IMG/VR virus record: IMGVR_UViG_3300046787_000143
Coordinates: 1 to 21,158 of that record
Origin: a virus
Strand: one strand, 5' to 3'
Length of the DNA stretch: 21,158 nt
Part shown: one piece after another, positions 1 to 8,600 of the stretch
Layout: each line of letters starts with the position of its first letter
How positions within the stretch are numbered: the first letter of the stretch is position 1
Made by a program: the position numbers and the translations under genes
The notes under the pieces: model-generated
What the model saw: only the letters and a program-made list of their open reading frames with translations
The model's database searches: none
What the model was told of the DNA's origin: nothing

Positions 1-1206
1 GAATTAATAAATTATTTTGAAAGAAATTTTCCAAAAAATGTAGTACCATTGAATAAAATTGAAAATGATGGTTTTATATACATTTATCCATTAGAAGTAA
101 AAGCAACTCTTAATGCAATATATGAACAAAATGGATTTACATTAAATGATACGGAACACACGTGGTATTTAAAAAATATTATACCAACCGAAATAATAGA
201 GTATGTAAAATCCGGCAAAGTAAAAATTTTAATTAGTTTAATACATGACCCGTTATACGATGATAATAGTATAAGAACATTTGAATTAGAAATGCAAAAA
301 TTAGGAATCGATGGTTCTAATATTATATTTTTAGGTGGTAGTAAATTTTTGGAATATTACGAAAAGCACCCATCAAGTAAAGTAAAAATATATAATGGTC
401 ATTTATTTATAAAAGGATATGTTGATGAAATAAATACATTTCCAGTTATTGGTAATTTGGGATATTTGTGTGAACTATTTGAAGAAAAAGATTTAGATTC
501 AACAAAAATTAGAAAACATAAATTTCTATCTCCAAATAGAACAATGGAAAAACCACAAAGAACTATGATGGCGTATTTTGCATTAAAATATAATTTATTA
601 AAAGATGGTTTATTTACATTTATTCAAAAATTACCAAAAGATAGAATAAAAAATATAATACAAAAAATATATGATGATTCTGATGAAAATATTGAAAAAT
701 ATGCATCTGAATTAGAAAATATGTTACCATATGAGGATGATACACATGAATTACCATCTGATAAAAAACAAGCATTTGGTGTTAGAAATAATAAAAAAGA
801 ATGGTATTCAAATTCATATTTTCATTTAGTAACCGAAACATTTTTTGGAGATAATGTATTCCTTTCAGAAAAAATATTTAAACCAATATCAAATTTACAA
901 CCATTTTTAGTATTTGGTGATTATTTAACTTTGGCAGAATTAAGAAAGTTGGGATTCAAAACATTTGAACCATTTATAGATGAAAGTTATGATTTAGAAA
1001 GAGACCCAAAGAAACGTATGTTACTTTTGGAAAAAGAACTACTTAAATTAAAAAATATGTCAATAGAAGAATTACATAATTGGTATTATTCAATAATTGA
1101 TATATTATTACATAATCAAAAGCACATATATACATTTGAAAACTATGAGTGTTTTGATGAAATATTTGGAAAAATAAAAATAGATTACACACCAAAATTT
1201 ATATAA
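1..1206 (+). CDS. Glycosyltransferase-like protein, 5'-truncated by the window
   Basis: The reading frame is open to the first base, so the true start lies outside the window. A TTG at 49 could serve as a start, but the sixteen codons before it are also open and protein-like, so I extend to base 1. The C-terminal third has the block LSEKIFKPI (about bases 865-891), then PFLVFGD, GFKTFEPFIDESYD and an Arg-rich helix. This arrangement (an EK..kPi nucleotide-sugar-binding-like motif, then PF...G and GF.tF...DESYD) recurs in phage and bacterial glycosyltransferase-like proteins related to the GT10/exostosin GT-B fold. The N-terminal part is not recognisable. The next gene starts one base after its stop and encodes a sugar-nucleotide SDR, which supports a role in glycan or nucleotide-sugar chemistry. 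Donor and acceptor cannot be told. It could also be a catalytically inactive relative. Confidence 0.6.
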   Translation, partial: ELINYFERNFPKNVVPLNKIENDGFIYIYPLEVKATLNAIYEQNGFTLNDTEHTWYLKNIIPTEIIEYVKSGKVKILISLIHDPLYDDNSIRTFELEMQKLGIDGSNIIFLGGSKFLEYYEKHPSSKVKIYNGHLFIKGYVDEINTFPVIGNLGYLCELFEEKDLDSTKIRKHKFLSPNRTMEKPQRTMMAYFALKYNLLKDGLFTFIQKLPKDRIKNIIQKIYDDSDENIEKYASELENMLPYEDDTHELPSDKKQAFGVRNNKKEWYSNSYFHLVTETFFGDNVFLSEKIFKPISNLQPFLVFGDYLTLAELRKLGFKTFEPFIDESYDLERDPKKRMLLLEKELLKLKNMSIEELHNWYYSIIDILLHNQKHIYTFENYECFDEIFGKIKIDYTPKFI

Positions 1207-1207
1207 A

Positions 1208-2206
1208 ATGGAATTTAAAGGAAAAAGAGTTTTAGTTACAGGGGCAAATGGATTGGTAGGTTTACCAACGGTTAGAAAATGTTTAGAAGAAGGTGCTGAT
1301 AAAGTATATGCGGTAGATTTAAGATTTAGTGAAAATCTAAATTTCTTAAAAGGTCAATATCAAGATAGATTGGAATTGGTTAAAACAGACCTTACCTATC
1401 TTTCACATTGTGAACAATTATTTACAATGGATGATATTAATATAGTATTACATATTGCAGGAGTTAAAGGTTCACCCGCTCGTTCATCTACACAACCTGC
1501 GGATTATTTATTCCCAATGTTAATGTTCAATACCAATATGATTAAAGCATCATTTGATGCAAAGGTTGATTGGTTTGTATATCTTTCATCGGTTGGAGTT
1601 TATAAGCCAGCAGATGTAATGAATGAAGAGGATATTTGGTCACAAGAAGAAACTTGGGCATCAACACCATCTCGTTTAGATTGGCATCCAGGTTGGACAA
1701 AGAGAATGGGAGAACTTACATTAGATTCATTGAGAGTTCAATATGGTTGGAATAATTGGACTGTAATTAGACCTTCTAACATCTATGGAACAAATGATAA
1801 CTTTGCACAAGATGCAACTGTAATCTCTTCTAACATTTGGAAGTTATTTAATGTTGAAGGAGATGACATGGTTTGTTGGGGTGATGGTTCATCTAAAAGA
1901 GATTTTGTATTTGGTGATGATGTGGCACAAGCATCAATTGATGTAGTTAAAAAAGAAGTTAGAGATATTATCAACTTTGGATGTGCAGAAGCAGTATCAA
2001 TCAAAGATACAATTGAAACGATTGTTGAATGCTACACCGAAATTACAGGCAAAACTAAAAACATAGTTTGGGATTCTACTAAAACAAACGGAGACCCTAT
2101 TAGATGTTTAGGTTCTAAAAAACAAAAACAATATGGAATTCTGCCACAAACAACATTGAAGGAAGGATTGACAAAATCAATTTTAGAATATAAAAGTAGA
2201 TTATAA
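1208..2206 (+). CDS. Extended SDR: NAD-dependent sugar-nucleotide epimerase/dehydratase-like, atypical active site
   Basis: A 332-residue protein of normal length for extended short-chain dehydrogenases. The Rossmann motif TGANGLVG lies at residues 11-18 (G12, G15, G18), the active-site strand YLSS at 125-128, the RPSNIYG substrate-domain strand near 188-194, and the WGDGSSKRDFVFGDDVA block after it. These features mark the GalE/RmlB/GDP-sugar epimerase-dehydratase group, which binds NAD(P) and oxidises or reduces nucleotide sugars in the cytoplasm. Oddly, the catalytic YxxxK reads PGWTK (161-165): Lys165 is kept and Tyr is replaced by Pro. The enzyme may therefore use another base, catalyse a different step, or be a binding partner. 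The ATG lies one base after the upstream stop, and the gene's own TAA overlaps the next ATG (TAATG), suggesting translational coupling. The exact substrate is unknown. Confidence 0.88.
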   Translation: MEFKGKRVLVTGANGLVGLPTVRKCLEEGADKVYAVDLRFSENLNFLKGQYQDRLELVKTDLTYLSHCEQLFTMDDINIVLHIAGVKGSPARSSTQPADYLFPMLMFNTNMIKASFDAKVDWFVYLSSVGVYKPADVMNEEDIWSQEETWASTPSRLDWHPGWTKRMGELTLDSLRVQYGWNNWTVIRPSNIYGTNDNFAQDATVISSNIWKLFNVEGDDMVCWGDGSSKRDFVFGDDVAQASIDVVKKEVRDIINFGCAEAVSIKDTIETIVECYTEITGKTKNIVWDSTKTNGDPIRCLGSKKQKQYGILPQTTLKEGLTKSILEYKSRL

Positions 2207-2919
2207 TGAAACTTTTTACGATAGGATGTTCATTTACGGAAGGGCAAGGATTGAAGAATCATACAATTGAATGCTATTCACATCAATTATCTGAAAAATT
2301 AAATTTAAAATATTATAATTTTGGTTCAAGTGGTGCATCAAATGATTATATTTTTAGAAAAATCTTTGAATTGATTTCAAATAATACGATATCAAAAGAA
2401 GATATTATAGTAATACAATGGACACATTATAATAGAAAAGAATTACCTGTAATTTATAAAAAAAGAAATTGGTATCATTATGCTCCAAATACATATTTTC
2501 CAATGTGGGATAAACAGATTAGTAATGACCATTTAAATGTTCAACCTGAATATATAGGAATTGAACTTCAATCAGAAATGCATGAATTGAAAGATAAAAA
2601 CGCAAAATTATTGGATACATATAGTTTTAATTTTTTACATAATGGATATCAAAAAACTACTACAAAAAATTATATAAAAGCATTATATACATATTTAGAA
2701 CATTTTGGATATAAACATTTACATTTTTTTGGTTGGGGTGATTGTGTTATAGATGGCATTATTGAAAATAAATCTTTATTATTAAAAGAAAATTTTGGTG
2801 AATTTACAAACACTATTGGAAATGAACATCCTAATAAAGAAGGGCATTTAAAATGGGCCGAACATTTGCATCAAAAATTAAAAGAAAATAATTACATAAA
2901 AGAAATCAATTATATATGA
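2206..2919 (+). CDS. SGNH/GDSL-hydrolase-like protein
   Basis: A 237-residue protein. It opens with the strand IGCSFT, where Ser9 is the likely SGNH block-I nucleophile. NFGSSGASND follows as the block II/III glycine and Asn loop, and the C-terminus has NEHPNKEGHLKWAEHL with His208 and His214. In SGNH hydrolases the last block is DxxH; here the residue three before His208 is Gly205, so the acid is not at its usual place. The family deacylates or acylates carbohydrates and lipids. Lying between two sugar-nucleotide SDRs, this protein could add or remove an acyl group on a sugar, but that is inference. The start ATG overlaps the preceding stop by one base and the stop overlaps the next start by four (ATGA). 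It has no signal peptide, so it probably acts in the cytoplasm. Confidence 0.7.
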   Translation: MKLFTIGCSFTEGQGLKNHTIECYSHQLSEKLNLKYYNFGSSGASNDYIFRKIFELISNNTISKEDIIVIQWTHYNRKELPVIYKKRNWYHYAPNTYFPMWDKQISNDHLNVQPEYIGIELQSEMHELKDKNAKLLDTYSFNFLHNGYQKTTTKNYIKALYTYLEHFGYKHLHFFGWGDCVIDGIIENKSLLLKENFGEFTNTIGNEHPNKEGHLKWAEHLHQKLKENNYIKEINYI

Positions 2920-3959
2920 AACACATAGTAGTATCAGGTTGTTCATTTACTAACAATTTTAGAATTAATATTGGAGATGAAAGAAGATGGGAAAGAGACC
3001 CGATTGAAGATTGGACTTGGGCACATTGGTTGCAACATAATTTAAAGGATACGCATCAATTGCATAATTATGGAACTGTAACAAATGATAATAAAACCAT
3101 TGCCCGTTCTATCATTTATAAAGTTTCTGATTTATTAAAACAAGGTGTAGACCCAAATGATATATCAGTAGTTGCTCAATGGACAACTTTGACTAGAAAT
3201 TCATTTTTCGTTTCACCGGAAAAATATGAAAATAATAAAAACCCACAATTAAGTTTTATTAAACAAAATGATAGTTGGCCTCATACTTGCGATTATTTAA
3301 TAAGAGGTAAAGATAAAGTATCAGAATACTCTCAGGGATATTTTCATTTAACAGGTGGATTTAATCCAACTAACAATCCATTAAACATTGACCCGGTTGT
3401 GTTTGAATGGTTAGATAAAGTTATGTCTCATGATGAAAGATATTTGGAATGGTTTGAGTATATTTTACTATTACTTAGTTTCTTAGAAGTAAACGGTATT
3501 ACAAAAATAAAATTTTTTAATATGAGTAACAACTTTTCTAAAAATTATTTAAGAGAAGGTAAAACTCCACCATTTTATCATACTCCATCTGATAAATCTG
3601 TATATGAATGTATAGTTACAAATAAAGATATATGCAATACTTGGGAACAAAAAAATTTAGAATTTGATAATTCATATGTAAAAAGTTATGCAGATAAAAT
3701 AAATTTTAGTAAATATTTTTGGTTTTTTGAAGAAAATTTCGTATCTTTATACGGAGGAATTATAGAATGGAGTATAAGAAACTTTAATTACGAATTAGAA
3801 ACTGATAATCTACCAAAAGTTCTATGGAGAGAAATGAATGGTATGAATATTGACGAACAAAAAGCATATTTAGAAAGAAGTTGGTATGGTCACACATCAT
3901 CCATATTAACCAATAAATTCGTAAATGATGTAGTATTGAAGTGGGATATTTTTAATTAA
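2916..3959 (+). CDS. Second SGNH-hydrolase-like protein, divergent
   Basis: A 347-residue protein beginning with VVSGCSFTNN (Ser10), the same block-I signature as the preceding gene, and HNYGTVTNDNKTIARSI as a probable block II/III loop. It is about 110 residues longer, with an insertion rich in Trp, Tyr and Phe. No HPNxxGH block is present near the end; the only candidate His there is in WYGHTSS (His326), so the catalytic dyad is uncertain. It could be a diverged or inactive SGNH-like protein. The first four bases overlap the previous stop (ATGA), and the next SDR gene begins five bases after its stop, so it belongs to the same transcript. Two adjacent GCSFT proteins suggest an old duplication followed by strong divergence. 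No export signal is seen. Confidence 0.6.
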   Translation: MKHIVVSGCSFTNNFRINIGDERRWERDPIEDWTWAHWLQHNLKDTHQLHNYGTVTNDNKTIARSIIYKVSDLLKQGVDPNDISVVAQWTTLTRNSFFVSPEKYENNKNPQLSFIKQNDSWPHTCDYLIRGKDKVSEYSQGYFHLTGGFNPTNNPLNIDPVVFEWLDKVMSHDERYLEWFEYILLLLSFLEVNGITKIKFFNMSNNFSKNYLREGKTPPFYHTPSDKSVYECIVTNKDICNTWEQKNLEFDNSYVKSYADKINFSKYFWFFEENFVSLYGGIIEWSIRNFNYELETDNLPKVLWREMNGMNIDEQKAYLERSWYGHTSSILTNKFVNDVVLKWDIFN

Positions 3960-3964
3960 ACAAA

Positions 3965-4957
3965 ATGAAAAAAACAGACAGAATTTTAGTTACTGGTGCA
4001 AGTGGTTTCATCGGTTCACATTTATTACGATTATTATATCAGAAAGGATATAGAAATCTTCGTGCAACATCGTATGTTAGAGGATTAAGAAAAGATTTTG
4101 AAGGAAGTGAAAGCATTCCTCATTACAAAGGTAATTTACAGGATGCTAAATTCTGTCAAGAAGTTTCAGAAGGAGTTGATGTAGTATTTCATTGCGCAGC
4201 AAACACATCAAATGCATTGGATACTAAATTCAATCCATTATTACACGTTACTCCAAATGTGGAGATGAATGTAAATCTAATGGAACAAAGTTGGAAAAAC
4301 AAAGTTAAGAAATTCTTATTTATTTCTTCTAACACAGTTTATCCTGATATGTTAAATGAGTTTTGCACAGAAGATATAAATGTCCACGCAACTCCATTAG
4401 TTCCTGTTTACAAAGCAGTAGGTGGCATGAAGAGATATGGTGAGCAACTTTGTGATTTCTTTTCAAATCAAATTCACGAACCAATGCAATGTTTGATTGT
4501 TAGACCTTCAAACGCATTTGGTCCAAATGATAAATACGATTACGAAAAGTGTCACGTTACTCCTGCAAACATCCGTAAGGTAGCAGATGGTTTGAATCCT
4601 ATTCCAGTTTGGGGTGATGGAACAGAGGTAAGAGATTTATTACACGTTGAAGATATGGCAGATGGTTTTATCTTTGTAGCAGAAAACAATGATACATACA
4701 ACATCTTTAATGTATGTTATGGTGAAGGAGCAACGGTAAATGAAACACTTGCATTAATTAAAGAATTGGATAATAATACAAATCCAATTGAATATGTGAA
4801 TAACAAAGCACCAATGATTCCAGTTAGATTATTATCATCTAAAAAGATAAACGATTTGGGTTGGAAACCAAAGAGAGATTTGAGAGAAGCACTTAAAGAA
4901 TCTTTGGAATGGTATAAAGAACATAAAAACGAATTTAACCCTAATTCAAAACCGTAA
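3965..4957 (+). CDS. Extended SDR: second NAD-dependent sugar-nucleotide enzyme, atypical active site
   Basis: A 330-residue protein with TGASGFIG at residues 10-17 (G11, G14, G17), the FISSNTVYP active-site strand (Ser121, Ser122), VRPSNAFGPND at 179-189 and WGDGTEVRDLLHVEDMADG, all standard for NAD-dependent epimerase/dehydratases of the GalE/RmlB type. The family isomerises, dehydrates or reduces nucleotide sugars in the cytoplasm. The YxxxK position reads VGGMK (152-156): Lys156 is present but the Tyr is Val. The nearest Tyr is Tyr149, seven residues before the Lys. The same substitution class as in the SDR at 1208, but with a different residue, argues against sequencing error. The SISS/SSN strand and Lys suggest NAD binding is retained. 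The stop overlaps the start of the TPP-domain gene (TAATG). The substrate is unknown. Confidence 0.88.
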   Translation: MKKTDRILVTGASGFIGSHLLRLLYQKGYRNLRATSYVRGLRKDFEGSESIPHYKGNLQDAKFCQEVSEGVDVVFHCAANTSNALDTKFNPLLHVTPNVEMNVNLMEQSWKNKVKKFLFISSNTVYPDMLNEFCTEDINVHATPLVPVYKAVGGMKRYGEQLCDFFSNQIHEPMQCLIVRPSNAFGPNDKYDYEKCHVTPANIRKVADGLNPIPVWGDGTEVRDLLHVEDMADGFIFVAENNDTYNIFNVCYGEGATVNETLALIKELDNNTNPIEYVNNKAPMIPVRLLSSKKINDLGWKPKRDLREALKESLEWYKEHKNEFNPNSKP

Positions 4958-5499
4958 TGAGTGCACCACAATTTTCTCCATATAAAGATGAACTAACAAA
5001 GGCAATGACATTTCTTGCTAAAAAGGAAGATACAATTTTTATTGGACAACAAATAGTTTATGCTGGAAACCCAATGAGCACAACTTTGGGTGAAGTTCCA
5101 AAAGAAAAAATGATTGAAGTGCCTGTTATGGAAGAAACACAAATGGGTATGAGTTTAGGATTGGCAATAACGGGTAAAACCGTTATTACCTTTTATCCTC
5201 GTTGGGATTTCCTAATATCAGCAACAAACCAATTGGTAAATCATGCTGATAAGTTTGAGAATATGACGGGTAAAAAAGCAAACATTATCATTAGAGTTGG
5301 TGTTGGTAGCACAAATCCATTAGACCCAGGTATTCAACATAGAAACGATTACACACAAGAATTTAAATCTATCTTACAATTTACAAAAATTTGGGAATTA
5401 AAAAATCCAAATGATATTTATAAGATATACACAAATGCGTATAACGACGGTGGTGTTCACATTATAGTAGAATGGCCTGAATTATACTATGAAAACTAA
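4957..5499 (+). CDS. Transketolase/E1-beta-type pyrimidine-binding (TPP) domain protein
   Basis: A 180-residue single-domain protein. It matches the Pyr domain of transketolase and 2-oxoacid dehydrogenase E1-beta: IFIGQQIVYAGNP, then the strand VPVMEETQMGMSLGLAITG and the helix FLISATNQLVNHADKF, then a strand IIIRVGVG. Glu59 is placed five residues before Gly64, as in the PxxExxxxG signature where Glu activates the thiamine pyrimidine. The family transfers two-carbon or acyl units through thiamine diphosphate. It lacks both the diphosphate-binding domain and the C-terminal transketolase domain, so it needs a partner subunit, not present in this window; one could lie left of base 1. The overlap with the SDR gene (TAATG) ties it to sugar modification, for example branched-chain or C2-extended sugars (inference). 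Confidence 0.75.
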   Translation: MSAPQFSPYKDELTKAMTFLAKKEDTIFIGQQIVYAGNPMSTTLGEVPKEKMIEVPVMEETQMGMSLGLAITGKTVITFYPRWDFLISATNQLVNHADKFENMTGKKANIIIRVGVGSTNPLDPGIQHRNDYTQEFKSILQFTKIWELKNPNDIYKIYTNAYNDGGVHIIVEWPELYYEN

Positions 5500-5504
5500 C
5501 TCAT

Positions 5505-5630
5505 ATGAAAAATTTACCTATTATTTCATTCTTTGTAAAATGGTATGAATCATACAAAACAAAGAAAAAAATCCAAAAAAAATTAGAAGAACTTAAAAAA
5601 AGAGACCCATTCGTTTATAAAAATTTCTAA
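5505..5630 (+). CDS. Small basic protein, 41 residues, unknown function
   Basis: The frame runs from ATG at 5505 to TAA at 5628, five bases after the TPP-domain gene. The N-terminus is hydrophobic-aromatic (MKNLPIISFFVKWYESY), followed by a charged Lys/Glu helix (KKKIQKKLEELKK) and the tail RDPFVYKNF. A short helix ending in a DPF(I/V)Y-type tail is a shape I associate with small uncharacterised T4-like phage proteins, but that resemblance is from memory. It fills what would otherwise be a 158-base gap, uses the same AT-rich codons and has the same A/T-rich leader as its neighbours. It may be a small regulatory or structural peptide; no function can be assigned. Confidence 0.5.
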   Translation: MKNLPIISFFVKWYESYKTKKKIQKKLEELKKRDPFVYKNF

Positions 5631-5646
5631 TCTGTCAAATTTAAGA

Positions 5647-5654
5647 TATTTATA
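5647..5654 (+). promoter_or_regulatory. TATTTATA box immediately before the 2026-residue gene
   Basis: Same octamer as the boxes upstream of 17170 and 18887, but its last base is four bases before the ATG at 5658, not about 21. If it is a true -10/-7 box, transcription would start at or inside the start codon, giving a leaderless mRNA. Otherwise it is a chance match in AT-rich DNA. No TTG at a -33 distance is seen. Confidence 0.25.
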
Positions 5655-5657
5655 TGT

Positions 5658-8600
5658 ATGAATTTGAAAGAAGTAGATAAACCAGAAGTAAAAAACACCG
5701 TTGTAGTTTATTCGGGTAGGTTTCAACCATTCCATAGTGGACATTATATTTCTTACTTAAAACTATGTAAAAAGTTTGGTAAGAATAATGTCTACATTGG
5801 CACGTCTAATGATACATCATATCCAAAATCTCCTTTTAACTTTAATGAGAAAGTAAAAATAATGACTAAAATGTTTGGTGTTCCATCAGACAAAATAGTT
5901 CAAGTTCGTAACCCATATGCTCCAAAAGAGATATTATCATCATTCGATGGTAAAACAACTCAATACATTGCAGCAGTTGGAGAGAAAGATGCAGATAGAT
6001 TAAAAGGCAAATACTTTAAACCATATAACGGTAAAGCTGGATATGGTTATGAAGAAATTGGTTATGTATATCCCGTTCCTGCTGAATCAAATGCAATTAG
6101 TGGAACTGATGTTCGTAATTGGTTAGGTAATGGGGGCGAAGAAGAAAAGAAAAAAGGATTTTTAAAAGCATATCCTAAATTTGATAAAGATATATTCAAT
6201 ATGATAACAGGTAAGTTAAATGAATCTGTAAACACAGAACCATCTTCTGCGTTGAGACCTGAACCACATCCAACGAGACATGAGACAGAACATCCAGAAG
6301 ATGAGAAAAAGGCATTTGATGGTAACAAAGCACCATATGACCCAATTGGAGAAATTATTAATGAATATATTACAAATGAAATGTTTGAGGAGTTTATCCA
6401 AAATTATTTAGGAGAAGCACCAAATGCAAATTTAGACCAAGATATATCATATACAGATACAAAAGGAAAACCTAAAAAAATAAAGGCAAGAAGTGCATTG
6501 AGATTACCAAAAGACCACCCTGCACATATTCAAGCTGCAAAGTTGGTTGGTAATGATAAAGGTGCAAAGATGGCAAAAGGACCAGCAGATGTACCTGCCA
6601 ATGAACCAAAGAAAAAAGAAGAACCTGGTAAAGCAGCAACACAAGCTGCAAAACCATCGGTTCCAGGTCAACCTGTAAAACAAGGACAAACTCCACAAGG
6701 TAAAGCAGATAAAGCAGGAACACCTACCGATAAAGGGGGAGCAGAAGCAGGTGGTTCACCACAACAAGCAGACCCACAAAAGTTAAAAGGTGCTGAATTA
6801 AAATCAGATGCTGAAAAGAAACAAGATAAAGAAAAAGGTTTCTTTGGTAAGTGGGGAGATAAATTTAAAGAAGAGGTTAAAGAAATTAACGATACCATTA
6901 AAAACTTTTTAGATGAAGATGAAGCTCATGCCGCAGAAGAAGGACATGACCCTCATTCTGAAACAAGAAAAGGTTGGAAAGAAAAAGCTACTGATTTCAT
7001 ATCAAAAATGCCTGCAAATATAGCAAAACATTTGTTAAAAGTTGCAAAAGATAAAGTTCATCAGGTAAAAAATACAGGCAGAGGTATTCAATCACTTGCA
7101 GTTTCTTTATCACAAGGTAAGGGATTGAAGTTGGGATACTTTAAAGATAGAGATGGGCAGTGGAAACATAGTGATAGAGAAGCCGAAAGACAGAAGAAAG
7201 CAATGAAATCTACTGCTTATGATATAGCAATAACTGCGGCAGCGGTTGTGGGAGCAGGAGCATTTGCGGCAGGTAAAACTGCATTTTTAGCAGGTAAAGG
7301 ATTAAGTGGTGTAGCAAGTTCGGCGGCTCATGGTGGTATAGAAACAATAGCACATGGTGCAGGAGCTTTTTTAAATCATATGGCAGTTGATTTTGGAAAA
7401 CATTGTTGGAAAGAATCAATTTTTATGGCAGCTGGTGCAGGACATGGTGAAGCAGCTAAATTGGCTATGGGAGCTGGTCTTGTAGGTGAAAGTGTTTACA
7501 AAAACTTTATAAACGAAGAAGAAGAGACGAAGCAAAATGCTATGGCATATGGTGAAATGTTGAAGCAAACTTTGGAAAGAATGAACACATTTGAACCATC
7601 TCCAAAGCAATATTTGGATATGTTGAAATCCTATGCAGCAACAAAGCAAAAAGGTAATTTAGATAAAATGATAGGTTCAGTAAATGAGAACCTTTCGGAT
7701 TCTAAAAAATCAAACATACAAAACTTTATAGAATACGGAACTAAGAGATTAAAATTAAAAGAACAACCTAGAATTTCATTTATAGAAGGAGAAGAATACG
7801 CTCACGCACAATCTTCATTAGGTGGATACAATCCTCAAACAAAAGAAATATATGTTGCAGTTGAAGGAAGATTGACAGCAGATATTTTAAGAACTCTTGC
7901 ACATGAAATGGTTCATAGAAAGCAAGATGAATTAGGATTAGTTGGAGACCCTGTAAAAGCAGGAGCAGATGGTTCACCAGTTGAAAATCAAGCACATGCC
8001 GTAGCAGGTATTCTTATGAGAGAATATGGTAGATTAAATAAACAAATCTACACAGAGGTTAGTAATGTAGGAACTGCAAATACGGCAGACGTTCCAGATG
8101 GTGCTTTTATAAAGAAAGGTAAGAAAAGAACATTGGATGCTGATAAAGGAGAAGCATGGTATTCAAACGGTGGATATACTCAAACCGATTTTCCAAAAGC
8201 AGATGCTATATTTGGAGATGAAGATGGCGAAGAAAGAACTGTAAAATACACTATAAAAAACTTACCAGATGTTGAGTATGTTGAAACCGATTTCTTTAAA
8301 GAAGACATTAATATAGATGTTGATAAAGGAGATACTGTTTTAATGGGTAAGTTTAAAAACAAAAAAACTACGGTTAAAGATATTGGAACTGATGACCATG
8401 GAATGCCAACAATCAACGGAAAGAAAGCAACCACATTCAGAATACCAAGAGGTTCAGACCAAAATGTATTTGATGAAGTAACTACCAATGATTGGCATTT
8501 TAAAGCAATTATGAAATTGTATGATAAATCAAATTCATTTGGTAAGAAGAAGATTGGAGTGGCGGTTTGTAAAGACCCAAATGCTAGCAGAAGAGATATT

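Noticed and set aside
49-51. TTG as the start of the first gene
   Set aside because: The frame is open and protein-like to base 1, so the start is probably outside the window.
5658-6230. A complete NAD-reconstitution defence-evasion system
   Set aside because: Only one NMNAT-like domain is visible; no ADP-ribose pyrophosphate synthetase, NAMPT or similar partner is nearby, so the known two-gene systems cannot be claimed.
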